Source: Tardiphaga sp. vice304 (GTDB lineage: Bacteria > Pseudomonadota > Alphaproteobacteria > Rhizobiales > Xanthobacteraceae). From it: a stretch of 64,000 nt of DNA. A model generated the notes under the pieces. It worked only from the letters and a program-made list of their open reading frames with translations. It had not been told where the DNA came from and made no database searches. Made by a program: the position numbers and the translations under genes. Shown in pieces: positions 6,860 through 14,490 of this stretch (the first letter of the stretch is position 1; the number at the start of each line of letters is the position of its first letter). The DNA lies in assembly GCF_007018905.1 (NCBI RefSeq), contig NZ_CP041402.1, positions 2,840,001 through 2,904,000 of the forward strand, written 5' to 3'.

Positions 6860-7114
6860 CTACCTGGACTTGCGATAGGGGCGAGTGCGCTGGTGAGACG
6901 GCACGTAGCGGCCTCCCTCCCGGCGCGCTTGGGCGATCTCACGTGCGGTCAGGTTCAGCGCCTTGCGCAGGCGGAACTTGTGGCGGGTATCAGCCGGGCT
7001 CTGCAGATGCTCCAGCTGGCTCACCGAGGTGCTGGCGCGATGAAAAAAAACCGGGTTGCGCGAATTTTCGGCGCGAAAGGCGATCAGGTCTCGACGTGTG
7101 GCTTCAAAACTCAT
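6860..7114 (-). CDS. Small hypothetical protein of the integrated element
   Basis: 84 residues from the ATG at 7114 (MSFEATRRDLIAFRAENSRN), followed by a helical middle and a C-terminus LTAREIAQARREGGRYVPSH. Not recognised as a named family, although the phrasing resembles small proteins encoded beside integrases in rhizobial islands (recollection). It ends 11 bp before the integrase remnant on the same strand, suggesting one transcript. A start 39 codons upstream is possible but adds non-conserved-looking sequence. Confidence 0.45.
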   Translation of the reverse strand: MSFEATRRDLIAFRAENSRNPVFFHRASTSVSQLEHLQSPADTRHKFRLRKALNLTAREIAQARREGGRYVPSHQRTRPYRKSR

Positions 7115-7227
7115 GACGCTACTCACTCTGTTGTGTGGTGGACGCACGCTTCTTTCATCAGCCCGGGAGTTCCCGGTCTCTGTGCCGATGCAGAACTTCT
7201 TGATTGAGAAACGGCCGCTGGATGCGG

Positions 7228-7695
7228 TCAAACCGCCCGATCGGCGGGTAAAAGGTGCGGGGGGCAGCGAAACTTTCGCTTTTCCACCAAAGGCTGCCGA
7301 TTTCCCGCACTTTGCGGCAAGCCGTTGATTACGCTGGAAAGTTCCACACCCTCCGAGCGCACCAAAGTACCTCTAAGCATCTGATTTTGTTGTGTTTTTA
7401 TGGTCTTACCTTGGAGGGTAAGACCATGGGATTTCAGGAGTCGGGCCGGTCGATGGTGCTGATTGCTGCCGCGGCAAGGTGCCGCCGGTTTGCCAGGCGC
7501 GACCCGCGGCGGCTTCGGCGACAGTGCCTTCACCATGCCAAGCCGGGCGAACTCGCCTGGTCCGCCCTTGTCGGCGGCGAGGAGCAGGCAGTCCATCGCC
7601 GTCTGCCAGGCGGGCTCGGCATGCGTCTTGGCGGGTAGGGCGGTGATGAAGGCCCCGGCGTCACGCAGCGTCACCAGCGGCTTTCGCTTGGGCAC
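7228..7695 (-). CDS. Hypothetical island protein with a probably replaced C-terminus
   Basis: GTG at 7695 begins VPKRKPLVTLRDAGAFITAL, PAKTHAEPAWQTAMDCLLLA, ADKGGPGEFARLGMVKAL. This resembles small proteins that accompany integrases in Bradyrhizobium islands, which read KRKPL-TLRDA...LP...EW..A...L...AE.GGP..FARIG...AL (recollection). Homology fades after about residue 60. The remaining frame runs across the palindrome at 7400-7427 and the 28-bp repeat at 7337-7364, so the original C-terminus was probably replaced by recombination at that site. Confidence 0.45.
   Translation of the reverse strand: MPKRKPLVTLRDAGAFITALPAKTHAEPAWQTAMDCLLLAADKGGPGEFARLGMVKALSPKPPRVAPGKPAAPCRGSNQHHRPARLLKSHGLTLQGKTIKTQQNQMLRGTLVRSEGVELSSVINGLPQSAGNRQPLVEKRKFRCPPHLLPADRAV
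7337..7364 (+). repeat. 28-bp direct repeat, tRNA 3'-end-like (att candidate, copy A)
   Basis: Begins GAAAGTTCCACACC and ends CTCCGAGCGCACCA. It is identical over 28 bases to 10744-10771, and both copies are preceded by TTGATT a few bases upstream. The last 16 bases have the form of a tRNA acceptor 3' strand plus CCA, and GTTC at the expected distance fits a T-arm. No tRNA body is present. The best reading is an attachment-site remnant left by integration at a tRNA 3' end. Confidence 0.6.
7400..7427. repeat. Perfect 11-bp inverted repeat near the att-like site
   Basis: ATGGTCTTACC (7400-7410), 6-base loop, GGTAAGACCAT (7417-7427). A T-run lies on the left side only, so it does not form an intrinsic terminator in either direction. 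Its position 36 bp inside the 28-bp repeat suggests a protein-binding site (recombinase or excisionase arm) or a transcript hairpin. Confidence 0.5.
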
Positions 7696-7749
7696 GGGGA
7701 TCGGCTCGGGAAACCTGAGATCCCACGATATGACGCAACTCCGACGCAA

Positions 7750-8069
7750 GAGAACCGCGATTCAAGCGCGATCGGCTGGATTCGTTCCTGGCTGCCATCA
7801 GCGTCCAAAGTAACGTGGGCGAATTGCTTCGACCTCTAATGCCACCGCCACAATCACCCGATGCCAGTGGAGAAGTAGGACGGTAACATTGAACTTATTT
7901 ATCGATGTTGTGGAACACGGACACAGCGGTTTAGGACCACTTCAAAAGTTGGCGCGCTGTTTAATGTCTTGTTAGATATTGTTAGTACTGATTAATGGAA
8001 GCAGCGCCCGCCGGCTTAGGCGATAATCGCTTCACCTAGATTACCAAACAGACGAATGGAACACCCAAG
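7750..8069. other. Intergenic region upstream of the autotransporter
   Basis: 320 bp without a convincing gene. The last 200 bp become AT-rich (ttatttatcgatgttg, tagatattgttagtactgatt), which is the likely promoter zone for the gene at 8070. No hexamer pair is good enough to call. Confidence 0.4.
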
Positions 8070-10037
8070 GTGAAGCCCCTTTATCTCCACCGTTTTGTCG
8101 CGGCCGCTATACTGGTTACGGCAACGTCGACCTCGGCGAATGCACAGGTCCCCGATCTTGGGACCGCAGCGAATTTCGCGGTTTTGGCCGGATCAACCGT
8201 CACCAACACCGGCCCCACGATAGTGACAGGTAACGTCGGCCTCAGCCCCGGCAGCGCAGTTACCGGTTTTCCGCCCGGAGTCGTGTTGCCGCCAGGATCG
8301 ACGTTCATTGCTGATGCTGTGGCAGTGCAGGCTCAGATCGATCTGACCACCGGTTACAACACGATCGCAGCTCGGCCCACCACTACCGACTTGACTGGCA
8401 CGAACCTTGGCGGGATGACGCTGACGCCAGGGGTGTACAGTTTTACCACCGCCGCCTTCCTCACCGGCACGCTGACGTTGAATGCGCTTGGCAATCCCAA
8501 TGCGGTCTTCATTTTCAACATCGGTTCTACGCTCACTACCGCCTCTGCTTCGACAGTGCGCATCATAGGCGGCGGCACCGGAAACAATGTCTATTGGCGG
8601 GTTGGCACGTCGGCGACGTTAGGCACGACCACAACTCTCGTGGGCGACATTTTGGCGCTTACGAGCATCACCCTGAACACCGGGGCGACCATCTCCTGCG
8701 GTAGCACGCTGGCCCGCAACGGCGCTGTGACGCTCGACACCAATACCATTGCGACCCGAAACCTGACGGCAGCCTGTACCCCGTCGGCGCTGCTGCCGAG
8801 CACCGTTCCGGCGAACACCGCCGCAACGACCGCGGCCATCAATTCGGCCTTCGCCACCGCCGTCGCGAACAACAACGGCATCCTGCCCAACGCCTTCGCG
8901 CAGGCGTTCCTCAACCTTTCGGGCTTGTCTCCGGCGCAGTTGCTGCTGGCGTTGCAGCAACTGAACGGCGAGGTCGGCACTGGCGTCGCGCAATCCGGTT
9001 TCCAGGCGATGAACTCGTTCCTGTCGCTGGTGCTCAGCCCGAATCCGGGCGACACGCTGTCGGGCGACCGCAGCGGCATCGGCCCGAGCCGTCCGGGGCT
9101 GATCGTCAAGGCACCCTATCCGGTGAAGGTCACCGCGGCGATGGCAGCATTCAACGCGGCGCGGCGTGCCGACTTCGATCCGGACCGTTGGGGCATCTGG
9201 GGCGCCGCCTATGGCGGCCAGACCCGCATCGGCGGCGACACCCCCGCCGGGTTGCATGACCTCAACGTGCGCAGCTACGGCTTTGCCGGCGGCCTCGACT
9301 ACCGGCTGTTTGCCAACACCACCGTAGGCTTCGCGCTCGGCGGCGGCGCCACCAGTTTCGGTCTGTCGGACAACATGGGCGGCGGCCGCAGCGACATGTT
9401 GCAAGCGGCGATCTACAGCTCGACCCGGTTCAACGCAGCCTATGTCTCGATGGCGCTGGCCTATGCGTGGCACGACGTCACCACCGATCAGTATCTCAGC
9501 GTCGCCAATTCGGATCGTTTGACGGCAAACTTCAAGGCCAACAACGTCGGCGGCCGTATCGAAGGCGGCTATCGCTTCGGCATTCCAGCGGTTTACATGG
9601 TGCCGGCGTTCGGCATCACGCCCTATGCCGCTTTGCAGGGCCAGGCCTACTTCACGCCGGCCTACAGCGAGAACGCCAGCTCGATTTTCGCGCGCAGCTA
9701 CGATGCGCGAACCTCGACGGTCTATCGTACCGAACTCGGTGCCTGGTTCGATACCAGCCAGGCATTCTATAACGACTCTATCCTAACGCTTCGCAGCCGT
9801 GCGGCCTGGGCGCATGACGAATACTCCGACCCAAGCATCAGTGCCAGTTTCATAGCACTGCCCGGCTACCGCTTCGTCACCTATGGAGTCGCGCCGGCGC
9901 GTGACCTGCTGCTGGCTTCGGTCGGCGCCGAGGTCCGCTTCCGCAATAGGATCTCGGTGGGCGCGCAGTTTGACGGCGAATTTGCCGACCGCACTACCAA
10001 GTACAGCGGCCGGGCCGTGGTGCGATATAGCTGGTGA
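8070..10037 (+). CDS. DUF3494 (ice-binding-like) autotransporter adhesin
   Basis: 655 residues. A signal peptide covers residues 1-25 (AAAILVTATSTSANAQ). A DUF3494 ice-binding-like beta-solenoid domain follows at about 28-240: DLGTAANFAVLAGSTVTNTG, GNVGLSPGSAVTGFPPG, LTPGVYSF, NAVFIFNIGSTL. A linker of about 140 residues includes an Asn/Ala-rich helix-like part. The C-terminal autotransporter beta-barrel spans about 375-655 (RWGIWGAAYGGQTRIGG ...) and ends with the aromatic residue typical of outer-membrane barrels (RYSW). It should be a type V secreted, surface-anchored adhesin or matrix protein; DUF3494 domains bind ice in some bacteria, but the ligand here is unknown. It is the main cargo between two identical 28-bp att-like repeats. 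Confidence 0.85.
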   Translation: MKPLYLHRFVAAAILVTATSTSANAQVPDLGTAANFAVLAGSTVTNTGPTIVTGNVGLSPGSAVTGFPPGVVLPPGSTFIADAVAVQAQIDLTTGYNTIAARPTTTDLTGTNLGGMTLTPGVYSFTTAAFLTGTLTLNALGNPNAVFIFNIGSTLTTASASTVRIIGGGTGNNVYWRVGTSATLGTTTTLVGDILALTSITLNTGATISCGSTLARNGAVTLDTNTIATRNLTAACTPSALLPSTVPANTAATTAAINSAFATAVANNNGILPNAFAQAFLNLSGLSPAQLLLALQQLNGEVGTGVAQSGFQAMNSFLSLVLSPNPGDTLSGDRSGIGPSRPGLIVKAPYPVKVTAAMAAFNAARRADFDPDRWGIWGAAYGGQTRIGGDTPAGLHDLNVRSYGFAGGLDYRLFANTTVGFALGGGATSFGLSDNMGGGRSDMLQAAIYSSTRFNAAYVSMALAYAWHDVTTDQYLSVANSDRLTANFKANNVGGRIEGGYRFGIPAVYMVPAFGITPYAALQGQAYFTPAYSENASSIFARSYDARTSTVYRTELGAWFDTSQAFYNDSILTLRSRAAWAHDEYSDPSISASFIALPGYRFVTYGVAPARDLLLASVGAEVRFRNRISVGAQFDGEFADRTTKYSGRAVVRYSW

Positions 10038-10224
10038 GCAGCGGTTCACGTGATGTTCCCGCCCCATCCCACCGTCACCTTAGCATGCACAGTTGGGTGG
10101 CTGTCCTACTTGCTCAGGATCAGGGCGTGGCGGATACCACGTTGGGTTGGACCAGTATCAACCGCATGCGGCTTTGCGCTGTGCTAAGGCGACTTAGCCC
10201 GATTAGCGCGACCATTTCCTTGGC

Positions 10225-10400
10225 TCAGGTGCCCGGCGCCCGTCCGGTGATGTGGCTGATATGGACCATGGTCGCTTCCGGAGCCAGGATCGAACATCTC
10301 TCCGCAACGGCACTCGATCGGTCCCAAATTCCCAAAGCGCGTACTTGTTGGCTGTCCATTCCTGCTCCTGGCGGATTCGGCCCAAGGTCTCAGGCGTGAC
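10225..10400 (-). pseudogene. Remnant of a small CxC...HxxxH phage protein (copy 2)
   Basis: The minus strand reads VTPETLGRIRQEQEWTANKY-ALWE in one frame, GPIECRCGEMFD in the next, and MVHISHITGRAPGT then TGA (10225-10227) in a third. The same words appear in the same order at 924-1100. At least two frame changes make it a pseudogene. The plus strand here has only shadow ORFs. Confidence 0.45.
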
Positions 10401-10620
10401 TGGCGGCCAGCGGCAGCGGCTTCCTTGTTCCATTTGACCGGTTGGCGCCAGTTTGCAGGCGCTGTGCGGACCCGCTCGCCGTGCGGGCCCCAGGTCACCT
10501 TGCCGTAGCGGAGGTTCATCAGCGCCTCCCATAGCACCCGTCGCACGCCGAGCTGGCCTTTGTGCATCCCATCCACGGACTGAACGTGTGATCAGTCCAT
10601 TCGATCTTCGAGTCTTTCAT
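10401..10620 (-). pseudogene. Gp37/Gp68-family (DUF5131) phage gene, frameshifted and truncated
   Basis: ATG at 10620 begins MKDSKIEWTDHTFSPWMGCT, then ACDGCY and a frame change near 10530. The other frame continues EALMNLRYGKVTWGPHGER, RTAPANWRQPVKWNKEAAAA. The SKIEWTD start and the Cys-x2-Cys element (CDGC) are characteristic of Gp37/Gp68-family proteins, thought to be radical-SAM-like, of unknown function. One missing base at the CY-(A)EAL junction explains the shift. The remaining two thirds of the family are absent and the sequence passes into the CxC remnant. Confidence 0.6.
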
Positions 10621-10743
10621 GGTGCTGCTCCCTGTTCGGGAGGAGCACGCTCGGTCATAGGGTGAGGGGGACGTTCAAAATTGTGCTTTTGCGTCAAAGG
10701 CGGGAAAATCCCTCACCTTCGACCTATCGCATTGATTTTAAAC

Positions 10744-10771
10744 GAAAGTTCCACACCCTCCGAGCGCACCA
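10744..10771 (+). repeat. 28-bp direct repeat, tRNA 3'-end-like (att candidate, copy B)
   Basis: Identical to 7337-7364 and in the same orientation, 3407 bp away. It lies 54 bp from the 3' end of the ion-channel gene and marks the apparent right end of the accessory region. Confidence 0.6.
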
Positions 10772-10825
10772 CACACCTCATCACATTGATATAATTGAAA
10801 TTTCTGGTGTGAACTCCGGGTCGGG

Positions 10826-11641
10826 TCACACAAGCCCTTCATCCGGGATGTTCAGCAGTTTTCCGCAGGCCTTGCAGTGGACCGCGTCGGCGTCGTGGCG
10901 CTGCAATCCGCAGTCCGGGCAGCGGAATCGCACCTTGGCCGGGCTGAACAGCACGCGCGCCAGGTTCAGGAACAGCGTCACCCCGAAGATCATGATCGCC
11001 ACGGTGATCAGCCGGCCCATGGTGCCGGGCAGGGTGATGTCGCCGAAGCCGGTGGTGGTGAGCGCCGTGACCGTGAAATACAGCGCGTCGGCATAGTTGA
11101 CGATCTGCGGATTGCTGTGGCGCTGGGTCTCGTAGACCACGCCGGTCATCACGAAAATGAACACCGACAGATTGGCCAGCGCGGTGATCAGGTCCTCGTG
11201 GCGGCGAAACAGCGGGCTGTCGCGGCGCAGATGCTGGACCACGCTGAAGGTGCGCAGCAGCCGCAGCGTGCGTAGCACGCGCAGGAAGCCGGCCGCCTCG
11301 CCGCTGGCGGACGCCAGCAGCGAGCCGATCACGGCGACATCGGTCCAGGTGGTGAAGCGCAGCAATTCGCGCAGCGGCCGCCGGATCGCCATGAAGCGCG
11401 CCGCGAATTCGATCAGGAAGATGACGCCGAAGCCGAGGTCTACCGCGCGGATCATGTCGCTGCGCGGCAGGAACGAGGTCGCGATGATGAACAGCATCGA
11501 GACGAAATCGAACGCCAGCAATCCATAGAGAAACCAGCGGGTCTGCGCATCGCGGCCCTCATAAAGAAGGCGCATCCGCAGCCGTAACCGGTGGAAGGCT
11601 GTGCTGCCGGGCTCGATATGGCTCGCAGACGTTTCGGACAT
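10826..11641 (-). CDS. Voltage-gated-type potassium channel with C-terminal zinc ribbon
   Basis: 271 residues from the ATG at 11641 (MSETSASHIEPG). Six transmembrane segments fit the Ion_trans family. A voltage-sensor-like S4 occurs at 121-131 (RVLRTLRLLR). The pore helix and K+ filter are at about 190-201 (TALTTTGFGDI). S6 is followed by a short cytoplasmic tail carrying a zinc ribbon: CPDCG at 241-245 and CKACG at 256-260. TTGFGDI is a good variant of the TVGYGD filter. The zinc ribbon in place of a long RCK or cyclic-nucleotide domain is unusual. An in-frame ATG 28 codons earlier (11725) adds unlikely sequence. It begins the core-like region right of the integrated element. Confidence 0.85.
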   Translation of the reverse strand: MSETSASHIEPGSTAFHRLRLRMRLLYEGRDAQTRWFLYGLLAFDFVSMLFIIATSFLPRSDMIRAVDLGFGVIFLIEFAARFMAIRRPLRELLRFTTWTDVAVIGSLLASASGEAAGFLRVLRTLRLLRTFSVVQHLRRDSPLFRRHEDLITALANLSVFIFVMTGVVYETQRHSNPQIVNYADALYFTVTALTTTGFGDITLPGTMGRLITVAIMIFGVTLFLNLARVLFSPAKVRFRCPDCGLQRHDADAVHCKACGKLLNIPDEGLV

Positions 11642-11840
11642 GGTGCTACTCTGGATCGGGGTCAGCCGGGACGTGACGCAATAATGGCAGACGAGACAGG
11701 CCGGCGGCGATAGAACCGTGCACAAGTGGGCGTTACGCTACATGCCGTATAATACCTTCAAGCCTCGGTAACGAGTTCAAGCTAGCAACGCCGCGACGCC
11801 GCGGATGGCCCGCGGATCGCCTTGATGGGCCGGAGCGACC

Positions 11841-12212
11841 ATGAAATTTCTCAGCTATGCCTATCGTTTTACGTCCAACTTCGCGTTTTTGGCGCTGGTC
11901 TATTTCAGCCTGAACTTTATCGCCGAATATCAGCAGCGCACCATTATCGCGGCGCTGGTGCTGGCCTATGCGGTGATGCGCGCGGTGTCGGCGCTGCGCA
12001 CGTTCTACTTCTTCAAGTGCATCGAGCGGCTGGAGCTGGAGACCCGCCGTCTTGGCGGGCTGTCGCTGGAAGGGCCGTCGGCGGTGGCCTCGCGCAAGCT
12101 GATCGTCAAGGAAGTGGTCGAACAGCGCCAGGCCGGCGAGATTAAGTCCTATATCGACCTGCTGTTCCTCGGGATCATCGTGGTGCTGTGCATAGCCAAG
12201 ATCGTGTCCTGA
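11841..12212 (+). CDS. Hypothetical membrane protein
   Basis: 123 residues. Two hydrophobic segments lie in the N-terminal half (FLALVYFSLNFIAEY; IIAALVLAYAVMRAVSAL), then a charged cytoplasmic stretch (ECIERLELETRRLGG-like) and a final transmembrane helix (YIDLLFLGIIVVLCIAKIV). No named family recognised. Clear coding bias; convergent with the deacetylase gene at 12218, five bases after its stop. Confidence 0.7.
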   Translation: MKFLSYAYRFTSNFAFLALVYFSLNFIAEYQQRTIIAALVLAYAVMRAVSALRTFYFFKCIERLELETRRLGGLSLEGPSAVASRKLIVKEVVEQRQAGEIKSYIDLLFLGIIVVLCIAKIVS

Positions 12213-12217
12213 CCGCG

Positions 12218-13465
12218 CTAGCGGAAGGCGTGCGGACCCGGCTGCAGGCCCGGCTGCGTCACTGGCATGCTGCCGGGAATGGCGCGGCGGGCCGCGCTGG
12301 CCTCGATCGTGATCGGTCGGGCCACGGCGTCGGAGCCCTGCTGCCCCTGGGCATGATGCGGCAGCCGCACCAGCGCCGTGATCGGCGCGCTGCGACGCTC
12401 CATGATTTCGAACAGGCTCTTTGACGGTACCGGCAGAGTCGCCCGGGCGGTCATTGCCTGCAACGACAGTTCACGCGGCCATGGCGCGGTGAGCGGGGCT
12501 TCGCCGCGGAGGCGGCGGCGGGTTTCCGGAAACGACAGCGTCTGGTCGGAGGCGGACATCGCCGGCGCCGGCAGCATGTCGAGATGCGCGTAGGCGAAGG
12601 AGGGCACCTTCTGCCAGCGCGAAATCGCAACCGTCGGCGAGGTCGGATACATCTGCCACTGCTGCGGCGTCGTCGGGGTCTTCGGCAGCGTGGCCGTCGC
12701 GGCTACCACATGGACGATGCGGAAGCCGCCGGCTTTCAGGTCGGCAAGAATGCCGGGCAGGGCGGCGACCGTGCGCGGCTGGATGTCGTGCAGCAGCAGG
12801 ATGCCCTTGCCCTTGGCCTTGAGGCGCGAGATCGCAAGGTCATGCACGGTCGTGGACGAGACGTGGCGCCAGTCGTCGGCGGGGAAATCGGCGCTCCAGG
12901 TCTGGATGCCCCTGGACGCCAGATAGTCCTCGACGATGCCCGCCCGCAACAGTCCGGGGACCCGGAAGAATGGCGACAGCAGCGCGGGATCGCCGAGCGC
13001 CGCCGTCACCGAGGCGATACCGTCGTCGATTTCCTTTTGTGCGGCTTCGATCGGCAGCCGGTTCATGGTCAGCGGATGGTTTTGCGTGTGGGTCCCGACG
13101 CTGTGGCCGGCGGCGATCAGCTTGCGCACGCCTTCCGGATGTTCCTGCGCCATGCGGCCGACCTCGAAGAACGTCGCCTTGATGCACTGCTGGGCCAGAA
13201 TCGCCAGAATGGCGTTGCTGTGTTTCGGGATCGGGCCATCATCGAAGGTCAGCACCACCTCGTGGTCTTCCAGCGGCAGCGTTTTCGAATACTGCATGGT
13301 GCCGATCCGCGGATGCTCGCGGGGATCGACGACGATGGTCCGGGAGGTGCCGAGCGCGTCGGGATTGCCGGGGCAGTTGGCGGCCTGAGCGGACGAGCCC
13401 GCGAAGCCGAGCAGGCCGAAGCCCACCAGGGCGGTTACTCGAAATGAGGCACAAGCCATCCACAC
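12218..13465 (-). CDS. Polysaccharide deacetylase (NodB-type), long form
   Basis: 415 residues. Signal peptide (TALVGFGLLGFAGSSAQA), then a NodB homology domain at about 65-270. Motifs seen are VVLTFDDGPIP (the metal-binding/catalytic Asp pair), the metal His pair in HSVGTHTQNH, RVPGLL, FPADDW and LLLHDIQ. Such enzymes remove acetyl groups from GlcNAc-containing polymers or peptidoglycan in the periplasm. The last 140 residues are a low-complexity tail outside the domain. It lies 65 bp downstream of a shorter paralogue on the same strand; both share the preamble VDP...PR.G...(Y/F)..TLPL.D.EVVLTFDDGP, so they arose by tandem duplication. Confidence 0.85.
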   Translation of the reverse strand: MWMACASFRVTALVGFGLLGFAGSSAQAANCPGNPDALGTSRTIVVDPREHPRIGTMQYSKTLPLEDHEVVLTFDDGPIPKHSNAILAILAQQCIKATFFEVGRMAQEHPEGVRKLIAAGHSVGTHTQNHPLTMNRLPIEAAQKEIDDGIASVTAALGDPALLSPFFRVPGLLRAGIVEDYLASRGIQTWSADFPADDWRHVSSTTVHDLAISRLKAKGKGILLLHDIQPRTVAALPGILADLKAGGFRIVHVVAATATLPKTPTTPQQWQMYPTSPTVAISRWQKVPSFAYAHLDMLPAPAMSASDQTLSFPETRRRLRGEAPLTAPWPRELSLQAMTARATLPVPSKSLFEIMERRSAPITALVRLPHHAQGQQGSDAVARPITIEASAARRAIPGSMPVTQPGLQPGPHAFR

Positions 13466-13530
13466 ACCAAATGTATTGAAATCAAAAAGGAAAGTAGGGG
13501 CAACAGGGTGAACGCCGGCTTAACCTGCGG

Positions 13531-14397
13531 TCACTTCGGCGTCACCGGGCCGGCGGACTGGCGCGGCACCGATGCGACGACATGCACAACCCGGTAGTGG
13601 TTCTCGCGGAGATAGCGCAGGAAATCAGGCATCATCGCGGCGGTTTGCGCCTTTGTATCGTGGAACAGGATAATGCCGCGGCCCGCGACCTTCAGCCGCG
13701 CGGTTACCAGCGCCTGTTCCTGATCGGGCGTCATCTTGTTCCAGTCGCTGGCCCAGAAATCGGCGCCGAACACGGCTATTCCGCGCGACTGCAGCACGTC
13801 GAGCAGCGCCGGCGTCGATTGGAAGTACGGGAAGCGGAAAAATGGCGTACTCGGCACCGTGGTGGCGCGGCCGTTCAGGGCCAGCTCGTCGGCACTGATG
13901 CCACGGTCGATCTGCGCGACGGCCTCGGCATGACTGACAAGGCCGAGATTGGGGTGCGCAAAGGAGTGATGCCCGATGCTGTGGCCCTCGGCCGCGATCC
14001 GCTTCACCAGCGCGGGATGCGCGACCGCGTTCTGCCCGATCAGGAAGAACGTCGCCTGCATACATTCGGCCTTCAGCGCATCGAGGATCCTGCTCGTCGT
14101 GGCCGGGTTCGGGCCGTCGTCGAAGGTCAGCACCACCTCGCGATCCTGCAGCGGCAGCGTTTGCGCGAAGCTCTGCAGGCCAACGCGGGGATAGGCTGCT
14201 GGATCGACCGTCAGCACCCGGGCGGTGCCGCCTTTGTCGGGCCGGGGACACGCGGCAGCCTGGGCCACAACGGTGCTGGCAATCAGCGCGACGACGGCAG
14301 CCTTCAACAACACGTTCCCAACACTTTCCCGGCCGCTGATCGAGCGAGCCGCACATTTCCGATTGCGCGGTGCATTGCCCATTGGGTAATGCCTCAT
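13531..14397 (-). CDS. Polysaccharide deacetylase (NodB-type), short form
   Basis: 288 residues if the first ATG is used. The signal-like segment (LLKAAVVALIASTVVAQAAA) starts near residue 30, so a later start (GTG near 14313 or ATG at 14382) is plausible. NodB-domain motifs are EVVLTFDDGPNP, HSIGHHSFAHP, FFRFPYF, GADFWASDW and IILFHDTK. All catalytic and metal residues of carbohydrate esterase family 4 appear present. Paralogue of the next gene (12218) and probably cotranscribed with it. Substrate unknown. Confidence 0.85.
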   Translation of the reverse strand: MRHYPMGNAPRNRKCAARSISGRESVGNVLLKAAVVALIASTVVAQAAACPRPDKGGTARVLTVDPAAYPRVGLQSFAQTLPLQDREVVLTFDDGPNPATTSRILDALKAECMQATFFLIGQNAVAHPALVKRIAAEGHSIGHHSFAHPNLGLVSHAEAVAQIDRGISADELALNGRATTVPSTPFFRFPYFQSTPALLDVLQSRGIAVFGADFWASDWNKMTPDQEQALVTARLKVAGRGIILFHDTKAQTAAMMPDFLRYLRENHYRVVHVVASVPRQSAGPVTPK

Positions 14398-14490
14398 GCA
14401 GGTCCGGATTCAACCGATATCGCTGGATAGCGCATTTCGTTGCAAGATGCGTCGGGTCTGACATCAAAATTTAAACAGGCGAGGGACGGC

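Noticed and set aside
7337..7364. Complete tRNA gene at the 28-bp repeat
   Set aside because: Only the acceptor/T-arm-like 3' end is present. No D-arm, anticodon arm or 5' acceptor strand is found upstream of either copy.
7400..7427. Palindrome read as an intrinsic terminator
   Set aside because: The T-run lies upstream of the hairpin for plus-strand transcripts, and an A-run follows it on the minus strand, so neither orientation gives a stem followed by T residues.
12584..13447. Plus-strand ORF of 287 codons opposite the long deacetylase
   Set aside because: Gly/Arg-rich shadow of the minus-strand NodB-domain gene.
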